From the NCBI GenBank assembly GCA_021823635.1, contig JAKANT010000064.1, positions 1 through 7,804 of the forward strand: a stretch of 7,804 bases of DNA, read 5' to 3'. The notes below the pieces were generated by a model, which saw only the letters and a list, made by a program, of their open reading frames with translations, was not told the DNA's origin and ran no database searches. This DNA is from Pseudomonadota bacterium. Lineage in GTDB: Bacteria; Pseudomonadota; Gammaproteobacteria; Burkholderiales; Burkholderiaceae_F. Made by a program: the position numbers and the translations under genes. Below are positions 1-5,847 of this stretch, piece by piece (position 1 is the stretch's first letter; each line of letters begins with the position of its first letter).

Positions 1-261
1 TCATCGATGTACCCGAGCACGGTCGCCTATATCGCCACCCTGCTGCTGCACCGGTACAAGGTGCTGGGCATCCTCGACGACGAAGGGCGCGCGATCCAGA
101 GCGCCGGCATCCTCGCGCTGCCCGACCCGGTGCAGGTGATCGAACACGAAACGCCGCCGATCAAAGGCAAGGTGTGCCCGAGCTGCCACGCCGCCGCCAT
201 GATCAAGCGCGACGGCTGCGAGTTCTGCACCGCCTGCGGGTATACGGGGCAGTGTTCGTGA
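1..261 (+). CDS. nrdJ: C-terminal end of probable adenosylcobalamin-dependent (class II) ribonucleotide reductase, 5' truncated by the window
   Basis: This is the last 86 residues of a larger protein; the frame is open to the first base, so the true start is upstream and the ATG at position 7 is internal. The tail has the cysteine layout C-P-S-C, then G-C-E-F-C-T-A-C-G-Y, then a final C-S, i.e. a zinc-ribbon/redox-cysteine tail. That layout is typical of the C-terminus of B12-dependent ribonucleotide reductases, where the terminal cysteines shuttle reducing power to the active site. Such enzymes make deoxyribonucleotides in the cytoplasm using a cobalamin radical. The catalytic barrel is outside the window, so the name depends on the tail alone. 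Another zinc-ribbon protein is possible. No cobalamin riboswitch could be seen, because the promoter is not in view. Confidence 0.6.
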   Translation, partial: SSMYPSTVAYIATLLLHRYKVLGILDDEGRAIQSAGILALPDPVQVIEHETPPIKGKVCPSCHAAAMIKRDGCEFCTACGYTGQCS

Positions 262-266
262 GCGTG

Positions 267-292
267 GCGGCCGCGTGGCCACACGCGGCCGC
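267..292 (+). terminator. Perfect 11-bp GC hairpin just after the reductase stop, terminator-like without a T-tract
   Basis: Arms GCGGCCGCGTG (267-277) and CACGCGGCCGC (282-292) are exact reverse complements around a GCCA loop. The structure begins five bases after the TGA at 259-261. No run of T follows, so this is not a classical intrinsic terminator. It could still stabilise the mRNA 3' end or help termination. Confidence 0.45.
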
Positions 293-326
293 GACCGACG
301 GGCACCTTCGACGCAATTAAACGGCC

Positions 327-1099
327 ATGATCGACCCAGCCCGTATCGTCGCCTTGCGACAGCGTCTCGAAGCGCACCCGATCTATGCGGCGCTCGAGAC
401 CGTGCAGGATCTAGCCGCGTTCATGCAGCACCACGTGTACTCGGTGTGGGACTTCATGTCCCTCATCAAGTACCTGCAGAGCGCGGTCGCACCGGCTCGG
501 TGGCCGTAGACGCCCGCAGCCGACACGTCGATCGTGCGTTTCATCAACGAGCTGGTGCCGAGGAAGAGTCGGACACGGCGCCGCCCGGGGGCGACGGCTT
601 CACCAGCCACTTCGCGCTGTATCTGGACGCGATGCGCGAGGTCGGCGCCGACGCGGATACGCCGCGGCGCTTCGTCGAACGTGTCGCCGGTTCGGGGCTG
701 GAGGTCGCGCTGGCCGAATGCGCGGTGCCGCCGCCAGCGGCGCGCTTCGTGCGCAGCACCTTCGAGGTGCTGGGCAGCGGGCGGCCGCATGCGGTGGCGG
801 CCGCGCTTGGGCTGGGCCGCGAGCACGTGATTCCGTCCATGTTCCGCGCCTTTCTGGCGCGCATGGGAGTTACGGCATCGCAGGCGCCCCGTTTCCACTA
901 TTACCTGAACCGTCACATCCATCTGGACGAAGATTTTCACGCGCCGCTGTCGCTGCGCCTGCTCGCCAGCCTGTGCGCCGACGATCCGCACAAATGGCGG
1001 CAGGCCGAAGAAGCGGCGCAGGCCGCGGTCGACGCCCGCCTCTCGTTCTGGGACGGGGTGCTGGCAGCTCTGCCGAGCCGCGCCAGCAGTCCCGCTTGA
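327..1099 (+). pseudogene. DUF3050 family protein gene, disrupted by a nonsense codon and a frameshift
   Basis: The ATG at 327 opens a frame encoding MIDPARIVALRQRLEAHPIYAA and the family-typical HHVYSVWDFMSL stretch (about residues 34-45). This frame ends at a TAG (507-509, codon 61), where relatives would be expected to have Trp: the local reading is A-R-W-P-stop-T-P. Past the stop the same frame continues with VRFINELV. The next family motif, EEESD, lies in another frame from base 560, which fits loss of one base near 557-559 (GTG-CC-GAG for GTG-GCC-GAG). The shifted frame then runs to TGA at 1097-1099 through SHFALYLDAM and HYYLNRHIHLDEDFHAPLS. Repairing both lesions gives about 257 residues, a plausible full-length family member. 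The family function is unknown; the helical, His-rich pattern recalls heme-oxygenase-like folds (inference). No convincing Shine-Dalgarno precedes the ATG. Sequencing error is a possible alternative to a true pseudogene. Confidence 0.8.
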
Positions 1100-1114
1100 T
1101 CGCGCCCCGCATCC

Positions 1115-1156
1115 GCGCCGGGCCGCGGCCGCACAGCGCCGGGCCGCAGCCGCACA
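1115..1156. repeat. Two-copy 21-bp tandem repeat
   Basis: Bases 1115-1135 and 1136-1156 are adjacent copies of a 21-bp unit that begins GCGCCGGGCCGC and ends GCCGCACA. They differ at one position only (G at 1127, A at 1148). A partial third start (GCGCA) follows at 1157. The repeat lies just after the broken DUF3050 gene and upstream of the riboswitch promoter. No coding or binding role can be assigned. Confidence 0.8.
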
Positions 1157-1238
1157 GCGCACGAGCGCCAGGCGGGGCCACGCGCAGGTTTCAATGCGGC
1201 ACGCCGGGTTTACCCCGGTTCCCGCACCGCATCGGCAC

Positions 1239-1247
1239 TGATTTAAT
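1239..1247 (+). promoter_or_regulatory. Extended -10 promoter for the riboswitch-terC transcript
   Basis: TGATTTAAT is an extended -10 element: TG, one base, then TTTAAT, a 5/6 match to TATAAT. It is an AT-rich island in very GC-rich DNA. A start about 7 bases downstream falls near 1254, exactly where the riboswitch P1 stem begins. The -35 region at 17-bp spacing (TTCCCG, 1219-1224) is weak, as is usual for extended -10 promoters. Confidence 0.6.
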
Positions 1248-1253
1248 CCCGCC

Positions 1254-1402
1254 GCCTCTGACCGGGGAGTAGCTGCGGGCGCCTGGCACGGCGTCCGGCT
1301 TCCGCGGTGTCGTCAATCCGATGTGCGGGCGCATGGCGCGGCCCGCGCGTCCGGCACCGCAGGCGTCGCGCCCACCGCGACGCTCGGCGAGACCGTCCAG
1401 GC
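1254..1402 (+). ncRNA. yybP-ykoY manganese-sensing riboswitch
   Basis: The two hallmark conserved segments of this RNA class are present: GGGGAGTAGC at 1264-1273 and GCGAGACC at 1387-1394. The family-typical CGTCAA lies between them at 1311-1316. A closing P1 stem can be drawn between GCCTCTGAC (1254-1262) and GTCCAGGC (1395-1402) with a small internal loop. Internal hairpins include GCGGGC/GCCCGC (1325-1330 with 1341-1346) and an 8-bp GCGTCGCG/CGCGACGC stem (1363-1370 with 1376-1383). This class binds Mn2+ and often precedes TerC/Alx proteins or Mn exporters, as it does here. The expected effect is higher terC expression when Mn2+ is high. In proteobacterial examples control acts at least partly on translation. 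Confidence 0.9.
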
Positions 1403-1438
1403 GTCGTTGCCCATCGCACGCGCGGCGCGCGCCACGCC

Positions 1439-1451
1439 GCTTCCAAGGAGC
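1439..1451 (+). promoter_or_regulatory. Hairpin covering the terC Shine-Dalgarno, possible riboswitch expression platform
   Basis: GCTTC (1439-1443) can pair with GGAGC (1447-1451) around a 3-base loop. This buries most of the AAGGAG ribosome-binding site (1445-1450), which sits 7 bases before the ATG at 1458. The stem is short and has one G-T pair, so this is a suggestion, not a proven switch element. No T-tract is seen, which argues against a transcription-terminating platform. Confidence 0.4.
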
Positions 1452-1457
1452 TTCACG

Positions 1458-2501
1458 ATGTCCATCGGCACGCCGCTGATGTGGACGCTGTTCGCGGCTT
1501 TCGTCGCGCTCGCGCTGTTCATCGATTTCTTCGCCATGCGCAAGCAGGGCGCGCACCGGGTTTCGATCAAGGAGGCGGCCGTCTGGTCGCTCGTATGGGT
1601 CGCCGTCTCGTTCGTCTTCGTCGGCTGGCTGTGGTGGCACCTGGGCGGGCCGCAGGGAAACGAGATCGCCGACGCCAAGGCGCTCGAGTTCGTCACCGGC
1701 TATCTGCTAGAGAAGGCGCTCGCGGTCGACAACATCTTCGTGTTTCTGATGGTGTTCACCTATTTCGCGGTGCCGCCTGAGTTCCAGAAGCGCGTGTTGA
1801 TGATCGGCATCCTCGGGGCGCTCGTGCTGCGCGCCGTGATGATCCTGATCGGCGCCTGGCTGATCGCGCACTTCCACTGGGTGCTGTACGTGTTCGGCGC
1901 GTTCCTGGTGTTCACGGGGATCAAGATGTGGTGGGCGGCCGGCAAGGAGCCGGACCTGGAGTCCAACCCGGCGCTGAAGTGGATACGGCGGCGCGTGCGC
2001 ATCGCGCCGCACTACGACGGCGAGAAGTTCTTCACCGTGGTCGACGGCGTCAGGATGGCCACGCCGCTGGCGGTGGTGATCGCGCTGATCGGCATCGTTG
2101 ATCTGGTGTTCGCGGTCGATTCGATCCCGGCGATTTTCGCGATCACGACCGATCCGTTCATCGTGCTGACCTCGAACGTGTTCGCGATCCTCGGCCTGCG
2201 CGCGATGTACTTCCTGCTCGCGGGCATGCACGAGCGCTTCCACCTCCTTTCCTATGGGCTGGCGATCGTGCTGGTGTTCATCGGCGCCAAGATGCTGCTG
2301 ATCGACGTCTACAAGATCCCGGTCGCCTGGTCGCTGGGGGTGACGGTGACCGTGCTCGCCACGGCGATGCTGCTGTCTCTGCGCTTCCCGCCGCGGCCGG
2401 GCAGGACTGGCAGCGCGTATCCGTTCCGCGCCAAAGCGCCGGCCGCCGATCCTGCACCGGCGCACGCGCGGCCTCGGGCGGCGCTGCGTCAGCCCGATTG
2501 A
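1458..2501 (+). CDS. alx: TerC/Alx family integral membrane protein, probable Mn2+ exporter
   Basis: The product is 347 residues; E. coli Alx is about 320. The start is set by AAGGAG 7 bases upstream of ATG 1458; earlier in-frame ATGs lie inside the riboswitch. Several hydrophobic helices are visible, roughly residues 8-28, 42-62, 80-103, 112-135, 138-158, 200-222, 235-255, 264-283 and 289-308. The two family signature segments are intact: EKALAVDNIFVF with Asp91 and DLVFAVDSIPAIFAIT with Asp221, the acidic residues within the membrane thought to handle the metal. A hydrophilic loop (about 161-198) separates the two halves. The final 37 residues form a Pro/Ala/Arg-rich tail, probably cytoplasmic and disordered. 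Characterised TerC/Alx proteins act in Mn2+ efflux and, for Alx, respond to alkaline pH. The Mn riboswitch directly upstream supports a manganese role. Tellurium resistance, the origin of the family name, is not supported by anything here. Confidence 0.92.
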   Translation: MSIGTPLMWTLFAAFVALALFIDFFAMRKQGAHRVSIKEAAVWSLVWVAVSFVFVGWLWWHLGGPQGNEIADAKALEFVTGYLLEKALAVDNIFVFLMVFTYFAVPPEFQKRVLMIGILGALVLRAVMILIGAWLIAHFHWVLYVFGAFLVFTGIKMWWAAGKEPDLESNPALKWIRRRVRIAPHYDGEKFFTVVDGVRMATPLAVVIALIGIVDLVFAVDSIPAIFAITTDPFIVLTSNVFAILGLRAMYFLLAGMHERFHLLSYGLAIVLVFIGAKMLLIDVYKIPVAWSLGVTVTVLATAMLLSLRFPPRPGRTGSAYPFRAKAPAADPAPAHARPRAALRQPD

Positions 2502-2536
2502 GAAAAAAGAAAGCCCGCCGCGTCGCCGCGGCGGGC
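2501..2536 (-). terminator. Strong intrinsic terminator of the leftward small transcription unit
   Basis: Arms GCCCGCCGCG (2513-2522) and CGCGGCGGGC (2527-2536) pair perfectly around a 4-base loop. Read on the minus strand the stem is followed by TTTCTTTTTTCT, a clear U-tract (2501-2512). It therefore terminates leftward transcription. The hairpin starts 11 bases after the terC stop and may also act, less efficiently, on rightward terC transcripts, which have no T-tract after it. Confidence 0.88.
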
Positions 2537-2568
2537 CCGGACTGCCAACAAGACCCCTCGCTTGCCGA

Positions 2569-2616
2569 TTACCGCTTCGGGGCCTTCTTGGCAGGCTTCT
2601 TCGCAGTCTTCTTCAT
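2569..2616 (-). CDS. Candidate 15-residue lysine-rich micro-peptide
   Basis: The ORF reads MKKTAKKPAKKAPKR then TAA. GAGAGG (2624-2629, minus strand) sits 7 bases before the ATG, a good Shine-Dalgarno. A TTGACA box lies further upstream and a strong terminator begins about 30 bases after the stop, so the ORF has its own complete transcription unit. The composition (7 Lys, 1 Arg, 3 Ala, 2 Pro) and the KKxxKKPAKK pattern resemble the lysine/alanine/proline-rich tails of bacterial histone-H1-like proteins. Those proteins are much longer, so this could be a degenerate remnant, a genuine nucleic-acid-binding micro-peptide, or a chance ORF in a small RNA. The frame is also open upstream of the ATG, so only the Shine-Dalgarno and promoter fix the start. 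No function can be assigned. Confidence 0.5.
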   Translation of the reverse strand: MKKTAKKPAKKAPKR

Positions 2617-2659
2617 CGCACTGCCTCTCGTCGATCTGCCGCCACATGACGGCGGTCGC

Positions 2660-2688
2660 AGTTTCTGCACGATCGCTGCGCGTGTCAA
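2660..2688 (-). promoter_or_regulatory. Promoter of the small leftward transcription unit
   Basis: On the minus strand a perfect -35 hexamer TTGACA (2683-2688) is followed after exactly 17 bp by GAAACT (2660-2665), a weak 3/6 match to the -10 consensus. Transcription would start near 2653, giving an RNA of about 150 bases ending at the terminator at 2501-2536. The -35 is convincing; the weak -10 lowers confidence. Confidence 0.5.
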
Positions 2689-2719
2689 GGCCGAGCCTCG
2701 TGAGCGCCGCCGGCCGCCG

Positions 2720-3622
2720 TCAAGCACCGGCCCGGCTGGCGAGATGCTCCAGCATCCGGCGCGCGGCCGGCGCGAGCGCCTCTGCGTCCCGGAACACGAT
2801 CGCGAAGCGCCGCTGGGCCCAGGCGTCGGCCAGCGGAATCAGCCGCACCGCACGCGCCGACGCGGACGTCGCGCCGACCTGCACCGGAATCACGCTGACC
2901 GCCAAATCGGCCACCACCACGCGCAGCGCGGCGTCGAAGTTGGAGACGATGGCGCGGCAGACGAACGGCCGGCCGGCCTGCGCCGCCGCGCGTCGCAGCA
3001 TCTGGTGCACGGCGGTGCTGGCCGGCAGCGCGACGTGCTCGTACGCGAGCGACTGCTCGAAGCGCAGCGTCCGCAGCCGCGCCAGCGGATGGCCGCGCGG
3101 CACCGCCAGCGCCAGGCGGTCGCTGCGATAGGCGCGTCGCTCGAGCCCCTCGGCGTCGACGTTGTCCCAGCAGATGCCGAGCGCGGCCTCGCCGTCGCGC
3201 ACGCCGCGCACCACCTCGCGCGACACCCGCTCTTCGATGTCGACCTTCACCGCGCGGTTCGCGGGCGCGCGCATGAACGCGGCCACGTCTTCGAGCAGCG
3301 CCTCGGCGATCGCCGAGGCGCTGGCCAGGATGCGCACCTGCCCGCGGGCGCCGCCGGCGAACGCCGCGCTTTCATGGCGGATGCGCTCGAGCGTGAAAAA
3401 GATCGTGCGCGCATGCTCGAGCAGCGCTTGTCCGGCGTCCGTGGGCACCACGCCGCGCGCCCGGCGCTCGAGCAGCGGCGTCCCGAGCGCGTGTTCGAGT
3501 GCGGCGATGCGCTTGCTGACGGCGGAGGGGACGATGTGCTCGCGCTCGGCGGCGCGCGCGATGTTGCCCAGCTCGCACACGGCGGCGAACAGACGCAGCG
3601 AGGTGAGGTCGAGGTCGCGCAT
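2720..3622 (-). CDS. LysR-type transcriptional regulator, divergent from the CoA-lyase operon
   Basis: The product is 300 residues, the usual LysR length. The N-terminal winged helix-turn-helix begins LDLTSLRLFAAVCELGNIARAA; residues about 19-43, including VPSAVSKRIAALE, form the HTH, followed by LGTPLLERRARGVVPTDAG. Residues about 90-295 form the two-lobed effector-binding domain (GQVRILASASA, then the C-terminal part ending LASRAGA). The start at 3622 is preferred. An upstream in-frame ATG (3649) would add MRNAIIAAP, but it lies inside the putative operator and upstream of a -10-like CATAAT. Neither start has a Shine-Dalgarno. Its back-to-back arrangement with the lyase gene suggests that it controls that operon and itself, with a pathway substrate or CoA-ester as effector (inference). 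Confidence 0.93.
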   Translation of the reverse strand: MRDLDLTSLRLFAAVCELGNIARAAEREHIVPSAVSKRIAALEHALGTPLLERRARGVVPTDAGQALLEHARTIFFTLERIRHESAAFAGGARGQVRILASASAIAEALLEDVAAFMRAPANRAVKVDIEERVSREVVRGVRDGEAALGICWDNVDAEGLERRAYRSDRLALAVPRGHPLARLRTLRFEQSLAYEHVALPASTAVHQMLRRAAAQAGRPFVCRAIVSNFDAALRVVVADLAVSVIPVQVGATSASARAVRLIPLADAWAQRRFAIVFRDAEALAPAARRMLEHLASRAGA

Positions 3623-3632
3623 CGGCGCGGCG

Positions 3633-3638
3633 ATTATG
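3633..3638 (-). promoter_or_regulatory. -10-like element of the LysR gene
   Basis: CATAAT on the minus strand matches TATAAT at 5 of 6 positions and is an AT-rich patch in GC-rich DNA. Transcription would start about 4 bases before the ATG at 3622, giving a nearly leaderless mRNA, which fits the missing Shine-Dalgarno. No -35 match is seen at normal spacing. The operator palindrome lies where the -35 to -10 spacer would be. Confidence 0.4.
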
Positions 3639-3670
3639 GCGTTCCGCATCGGAACGGCCGGCGTTCCGAA
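3639..3670. promoter_or_regulatory. Probable LysR operator: T-N11-A palindrome plus a second half-site
   Basis: GTTCCG-CAT-CGGAAC (3641-3655) is a perfect inverted repeat. Its inner part, T at 3642 to A at 3654, gives the T-N11-A geometry of LysR boxes. The 8-mer GCGTTCCG occurs at 3639-3646 and again at 3661-3668, exactly 22 bp (about two helical turns) apart; the second copy extends into TTCCGAA (3664-3670). Relative to a lyase-operon start near 3712, the palindrome centres near -64 and the second site spans about -48 to -42. These are the usual positions of the LysR recognition and activation sites. Confidence 0.65.
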
Positions 3671-3677
3671 AGATCGC

Positions 3678-3705
3678 TTGTGCCGCGTGCGGCGCCGTCT
3701 AGATT
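3678..3705 (+). promoter_or_regulatory. Candidate promoter of the lyase / CoA-transferase operon
   Basis: TTGTGC (3678-3683) and TAGATT (3700-3705) are separated by 16 bp. The match is moderate (3/6 and 4/6), as expected for an activator-dependent promoter. The implied start near 3712 lies just before GAGGAG (3721-3726) and the ATG at 3734. Confidence 0.4.
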
Positions 3706-3733
3706 GCCGGCAACGAAACCGAGGAGCGAAACG

Positions 3734-4666
3734 ATGGCGTGCCAACTGCCGCCGCGGGCGGTGATCCGCGAAGTCGGCCTGCGCGACGGTCTGCAGAGCA
3801 TCGCTACCGTCATGCCGACCGACCGCAAGCGCGCCTGGATCGCCGCTGCCTTCGACGCCGGCGTGCGCGAAATCGAGGTCGGCTCGTTCGTGCGGCCGCG
3901 GCTGCTGCCGCAACTGGCCGACACGGCCGAACTGGTCGCGTACGCGAAGACCTTGCCGGGCCTGTTCGTCTCGGTGCTGGTGCCGAACCTCAAAGGCGCG
4001 CAACGGGCGCTCGCCGCCGGCGCCGATCTGCTGCTGGTGCCGCTTTCGGCCAGCCGCGCGCACAGCCTGGCCAACCTGCGCAAGACCCCGGACGAGGTGG
4101 TGGCCGAGGTCGCCCGCATGCGCGCGGCGCGCGACGCGAGCGGCGCGAAGACGCTGATCGAGGGCGGCGTGGGCACCGCGTTCGGCTGCACGCTGCAGGG
4201 CCGCGTCGAACCCGACGAGGTGTTGCGCCTCGTACAGGCGTTGCTCGACGCCGGCGCGGACCGCGTCAGCCTCGCCGACACGGTGGGATTCGCCGATCCG
4301 CAATCGGTCGCCACGCTGTTCGAGCGAGCGCGGCGAATCGCCGGCGATCGGCTGTGGTGCGCGCATTTCCACGACACACGGGGCCTGGCGCTGGCCAACG
4401 TGTACGCCGCCCTGCAGGTGGGGATCGCGCGCTTCGATGCCTCGCTCGGCGGCATCGGCGGCTGTCCGCACGCGCCGGGCGCGAGCGGCAACGTCGCCAC
4501 CGAAGATCTCGCGTTCATGCTCGCCGCGATGGACATCGACACCGGCATCGACCTGACGCGACTGCTCGCGCTGCGGAAGAGGCTTTCGACCTGGCTGCCG
4601 GGCGAAACGCTGCACGGCGCGCTGGCGCGCGCGGGGCTGCCGGCGACACTCGCGACCGCGGTGTGA
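3734..4666 (+). CDS. Hydroxymethylglutaryl-CoA lyase family protein
   Basis: The product is 310 residues, a typical bacterial HMG-CoA lyase length. GAGGAG lies 7 bases before the ATG. It is a TIM-barrel acyl-CoA lyase that splits a 3-hydroxy-3-methyl acyl-CoA; HMG-CoA gives acetyl-CoA and acetoacetate. The catalytic set of human HMG-CoA lyase is present with a constant offset: Arg17-Asp18 (REVGLRDGLQ), Glu48 (EVGSFVRP), metal-binding His211 and His213 (HFHDTRGLALANVYAALQVG), Cys244 in the glycine-rich loop (GGIGGCPHAPGASGN), and Glu257-Asp258. The middle segment SASRAHSLANLRKTPDE departs from the common SASE...N.N pattern, so the substrate could be a related ester such as citramalyl-CoA. The stop is 2 bases before the next ATG. 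A leucine-degradation role is possible, but no other leucine genes are nearby. Confidence 0.9.
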   Translation: MACQLPPRAVIREVGLRDGLQSIATVMPTDRKRAWIAAAFDAGVREIEVGSFVRPRLLPQLADTAELVAYAKTLPGLFVSVLVPNLKGAQRALAAGADLLLVPLSASRAHSLANLRKTPDEVVAEVARMRAARDASGAKTLIEGGVGTAFGCTLQGRVEPDEVLRLVQALLDAGADRVSLADTVGFADPQSVATLFERARRIAGDRLWCAHFHDTRGLALANVYAALQVGIARFDASLGGIGGCPHAPGASGNVATEDLAFMLAAMDIDTGIDLTRLLALRKRLSTWLPGETLHGALARAGLPATLATAV

Positions 4667-4668
4667 CG

Positions 4669-5826
4669 ATGGCAACGACGAGCCTGCCGCTCGAAGGCAT
4701 CCGCGTGGTCGAATTCACCCACATGGTGATGGGGCCGACCTGCGGCATGATCCTCGCCGATTTGGGCGCCGAAGTGATCAAGGTCGAGCCGCCTGGCGGC
4801 GACAAGACGCGCAAGCTGCCGGGGCTCGGCATCGGGTTCTTTCGCACCTTCAACCGCAACAAGAAGAGCGTGGTGCTCGATCTGGAGAGCGCGGCCGGGC
4901 GCGCCGACGCGCTGGCGCTGATCGGCGCGAGCGACGTGCTGCTGGAAAACTTCCGCCCCGGCTACATGGCCGCCCTGGGGCTGGACTACGCTGCGCTCGC
5001 CGCGCGCTTTCCGCGACTGATCTACGTGTCGATGAAGGGCTTTTTGCCGGGGCCGTATGAGCGGCGCACGGCACTGGACGAAGTGGTGCAGATGATGGGC
5101 GGGCTGTCTTACATGACCGGGCCGCCCGGCCGTCCGCTGCGCGCCGGCACCTCGGTCAACGACATCATGGGCGGCATGTTCGGCGCGCTCGGTGCGCTGG
5201 CGGCGCTGCGCGAGCGCGAGCGCACCGGCCGCGGCCAGGAGGTGCAAAGCGCGCTGTTCGAGAACTGCGTGTTCCTGTGCGCGCAGCACATCCAGCAGTA
5301 CCAGATGACCGGCGAGCCGCCGCCGCCGATGCCGACGCGCGTCTCCGCCTGGAGCGTGTACGACGTGTTTGCGCTCGCCGACGGCGAGCTGTTCGTCGCC
5401 GCGGTCAGCGACAAGCAGTTCGTCGCGCTGTGCGAGGTGCTCGGCTGCCCGGAGCTGGCGCGCGAGCCGCAGTTCGCCACCAACGCGGCGCGCGTGGCGG
5501 CCCGCCCGGAGCTGCTCGCGCGTCTGGCGCCGATCTTCGCGCGGCAGCGGGTCGCGCCGCTCAGCGCCGCACTCGAGGCCGCCGGCCTCCCGTTTGCGCC
5601 GATCGTCCGCCCGGAGCAGTTGCTCGACGATCCGCACCTGAAAGCGAGCGGCGGCATCGTGCCGATGGCCACCGACGACGGCGGCATGACCCAGGTGGTG
5701 CCGCTGCCGTTGCTGCTGGCCGGGCGCCGGCCGCCGGTGCGGCGCCCTCTCCCGCGCGCGGGCGAGCACACCGAGCAAGTGCTCGCCGCGCTCGGACGCG
5801 CCGCGGACCGCTCGACGAAGGCCTGA
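4669..5826 (+). CDS. CaiB/BaiF (class III) CoA-transferase
   Basis: The product is 385 residues, normal for the family. It transfers CoA between carboxylic acids through an aspartyl-CoA anhydride intermediate. The opening LEGIRVVEFTHMVMGPTCGMILADLGAEVIKVEPPGGD is the family N-terminus, and ENFRPGYMAALGLDYAAL is another conserved stretch. The catalytic Asp is Asp165 in SVNDIMGGMFGALGALAAL, equivalent to Asp169 of formyl-CoA transferase. RGQEVQSALFENCVF (about 188-202) follows. The ATG is 2 bases after the lyase stop with no clear Shine-Dalgarno, which suggests translational coupling. Paired with an HMG-CoA-lyase family gene, it could form the CoA-ester that the lyase cleaves; human SUGCT, of the same superfamily, transfers CoA from succinyl-CoA to HMG or glutarate. 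The exact donor and acceptor cannot be read from the sequence. Confidence 0.92.
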   Translation: MATTSLPLEGIRVVEFTHMVMGPTCGMILADLGAEVIKVEPPGGDKTRKLPGLGIGFFRTFNRNKKSVVLDLESAAGRADALALIGASDVLLENFRPGYMAALGLDYAALAARFPRLIYVSMKGFLPGPYERRTALDEVVQMMGGLSYMTGPPGRPLRAGTSVNDIMGGMFGALGALAALRERERTGRGQEVQSALFENCVFLCAQHIQQYQMTGEPPPPMPTRVSAWSVYDVFALADGELFVAAVSDKQFVALCEVLGCPELAREPQFATNAARVAARPELLARLAPIFARQRVAPLSAALEAAGLPFAPIVRPEQLLDDPHLKASGGIVPMATDDGGMTQVVPLPLLLAGRRPPVRRPLPRAGEHTEQVLAALGRAADRSTKA

Positions 5827-5847
5827 CATCAACCGCGAGGAGACACC

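Noticed and set aside
1204..1218. Small hairpin CCGGG...CCCGG upstream of the riboswitch promoter as a terminator
   Set aside because: The stem is only 5 bp and is followed by just two Ts; too weak to call in GC-rich DNA.
1323..1457. N-terminal extension of the TerC protein
   Set aside because: This stretch is the riboswitch and leader; the real start at 1458 has AAGGAG at proper spacing and matches the usual TerC N-terminus.
2498..3733. Plus-strand frame joined upstream of the lyase, giving an apparent 722-residue protein
   Set aside because: The upstream portion is antisense to the LysR gene and the terminator region, and it has low-complexity Arg-rich content. The lyase has its own Shine-Dalgarno and ATG at 3734.
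3623..4675. Minus-strand frame extending upstream of the LysR gene, giving an apparent 651-residue fusion
   Set aside because: Only the part from 3622 leftward is LysR-like. The extension is antisense to the lyase and crosses the divergent promoter and operator.
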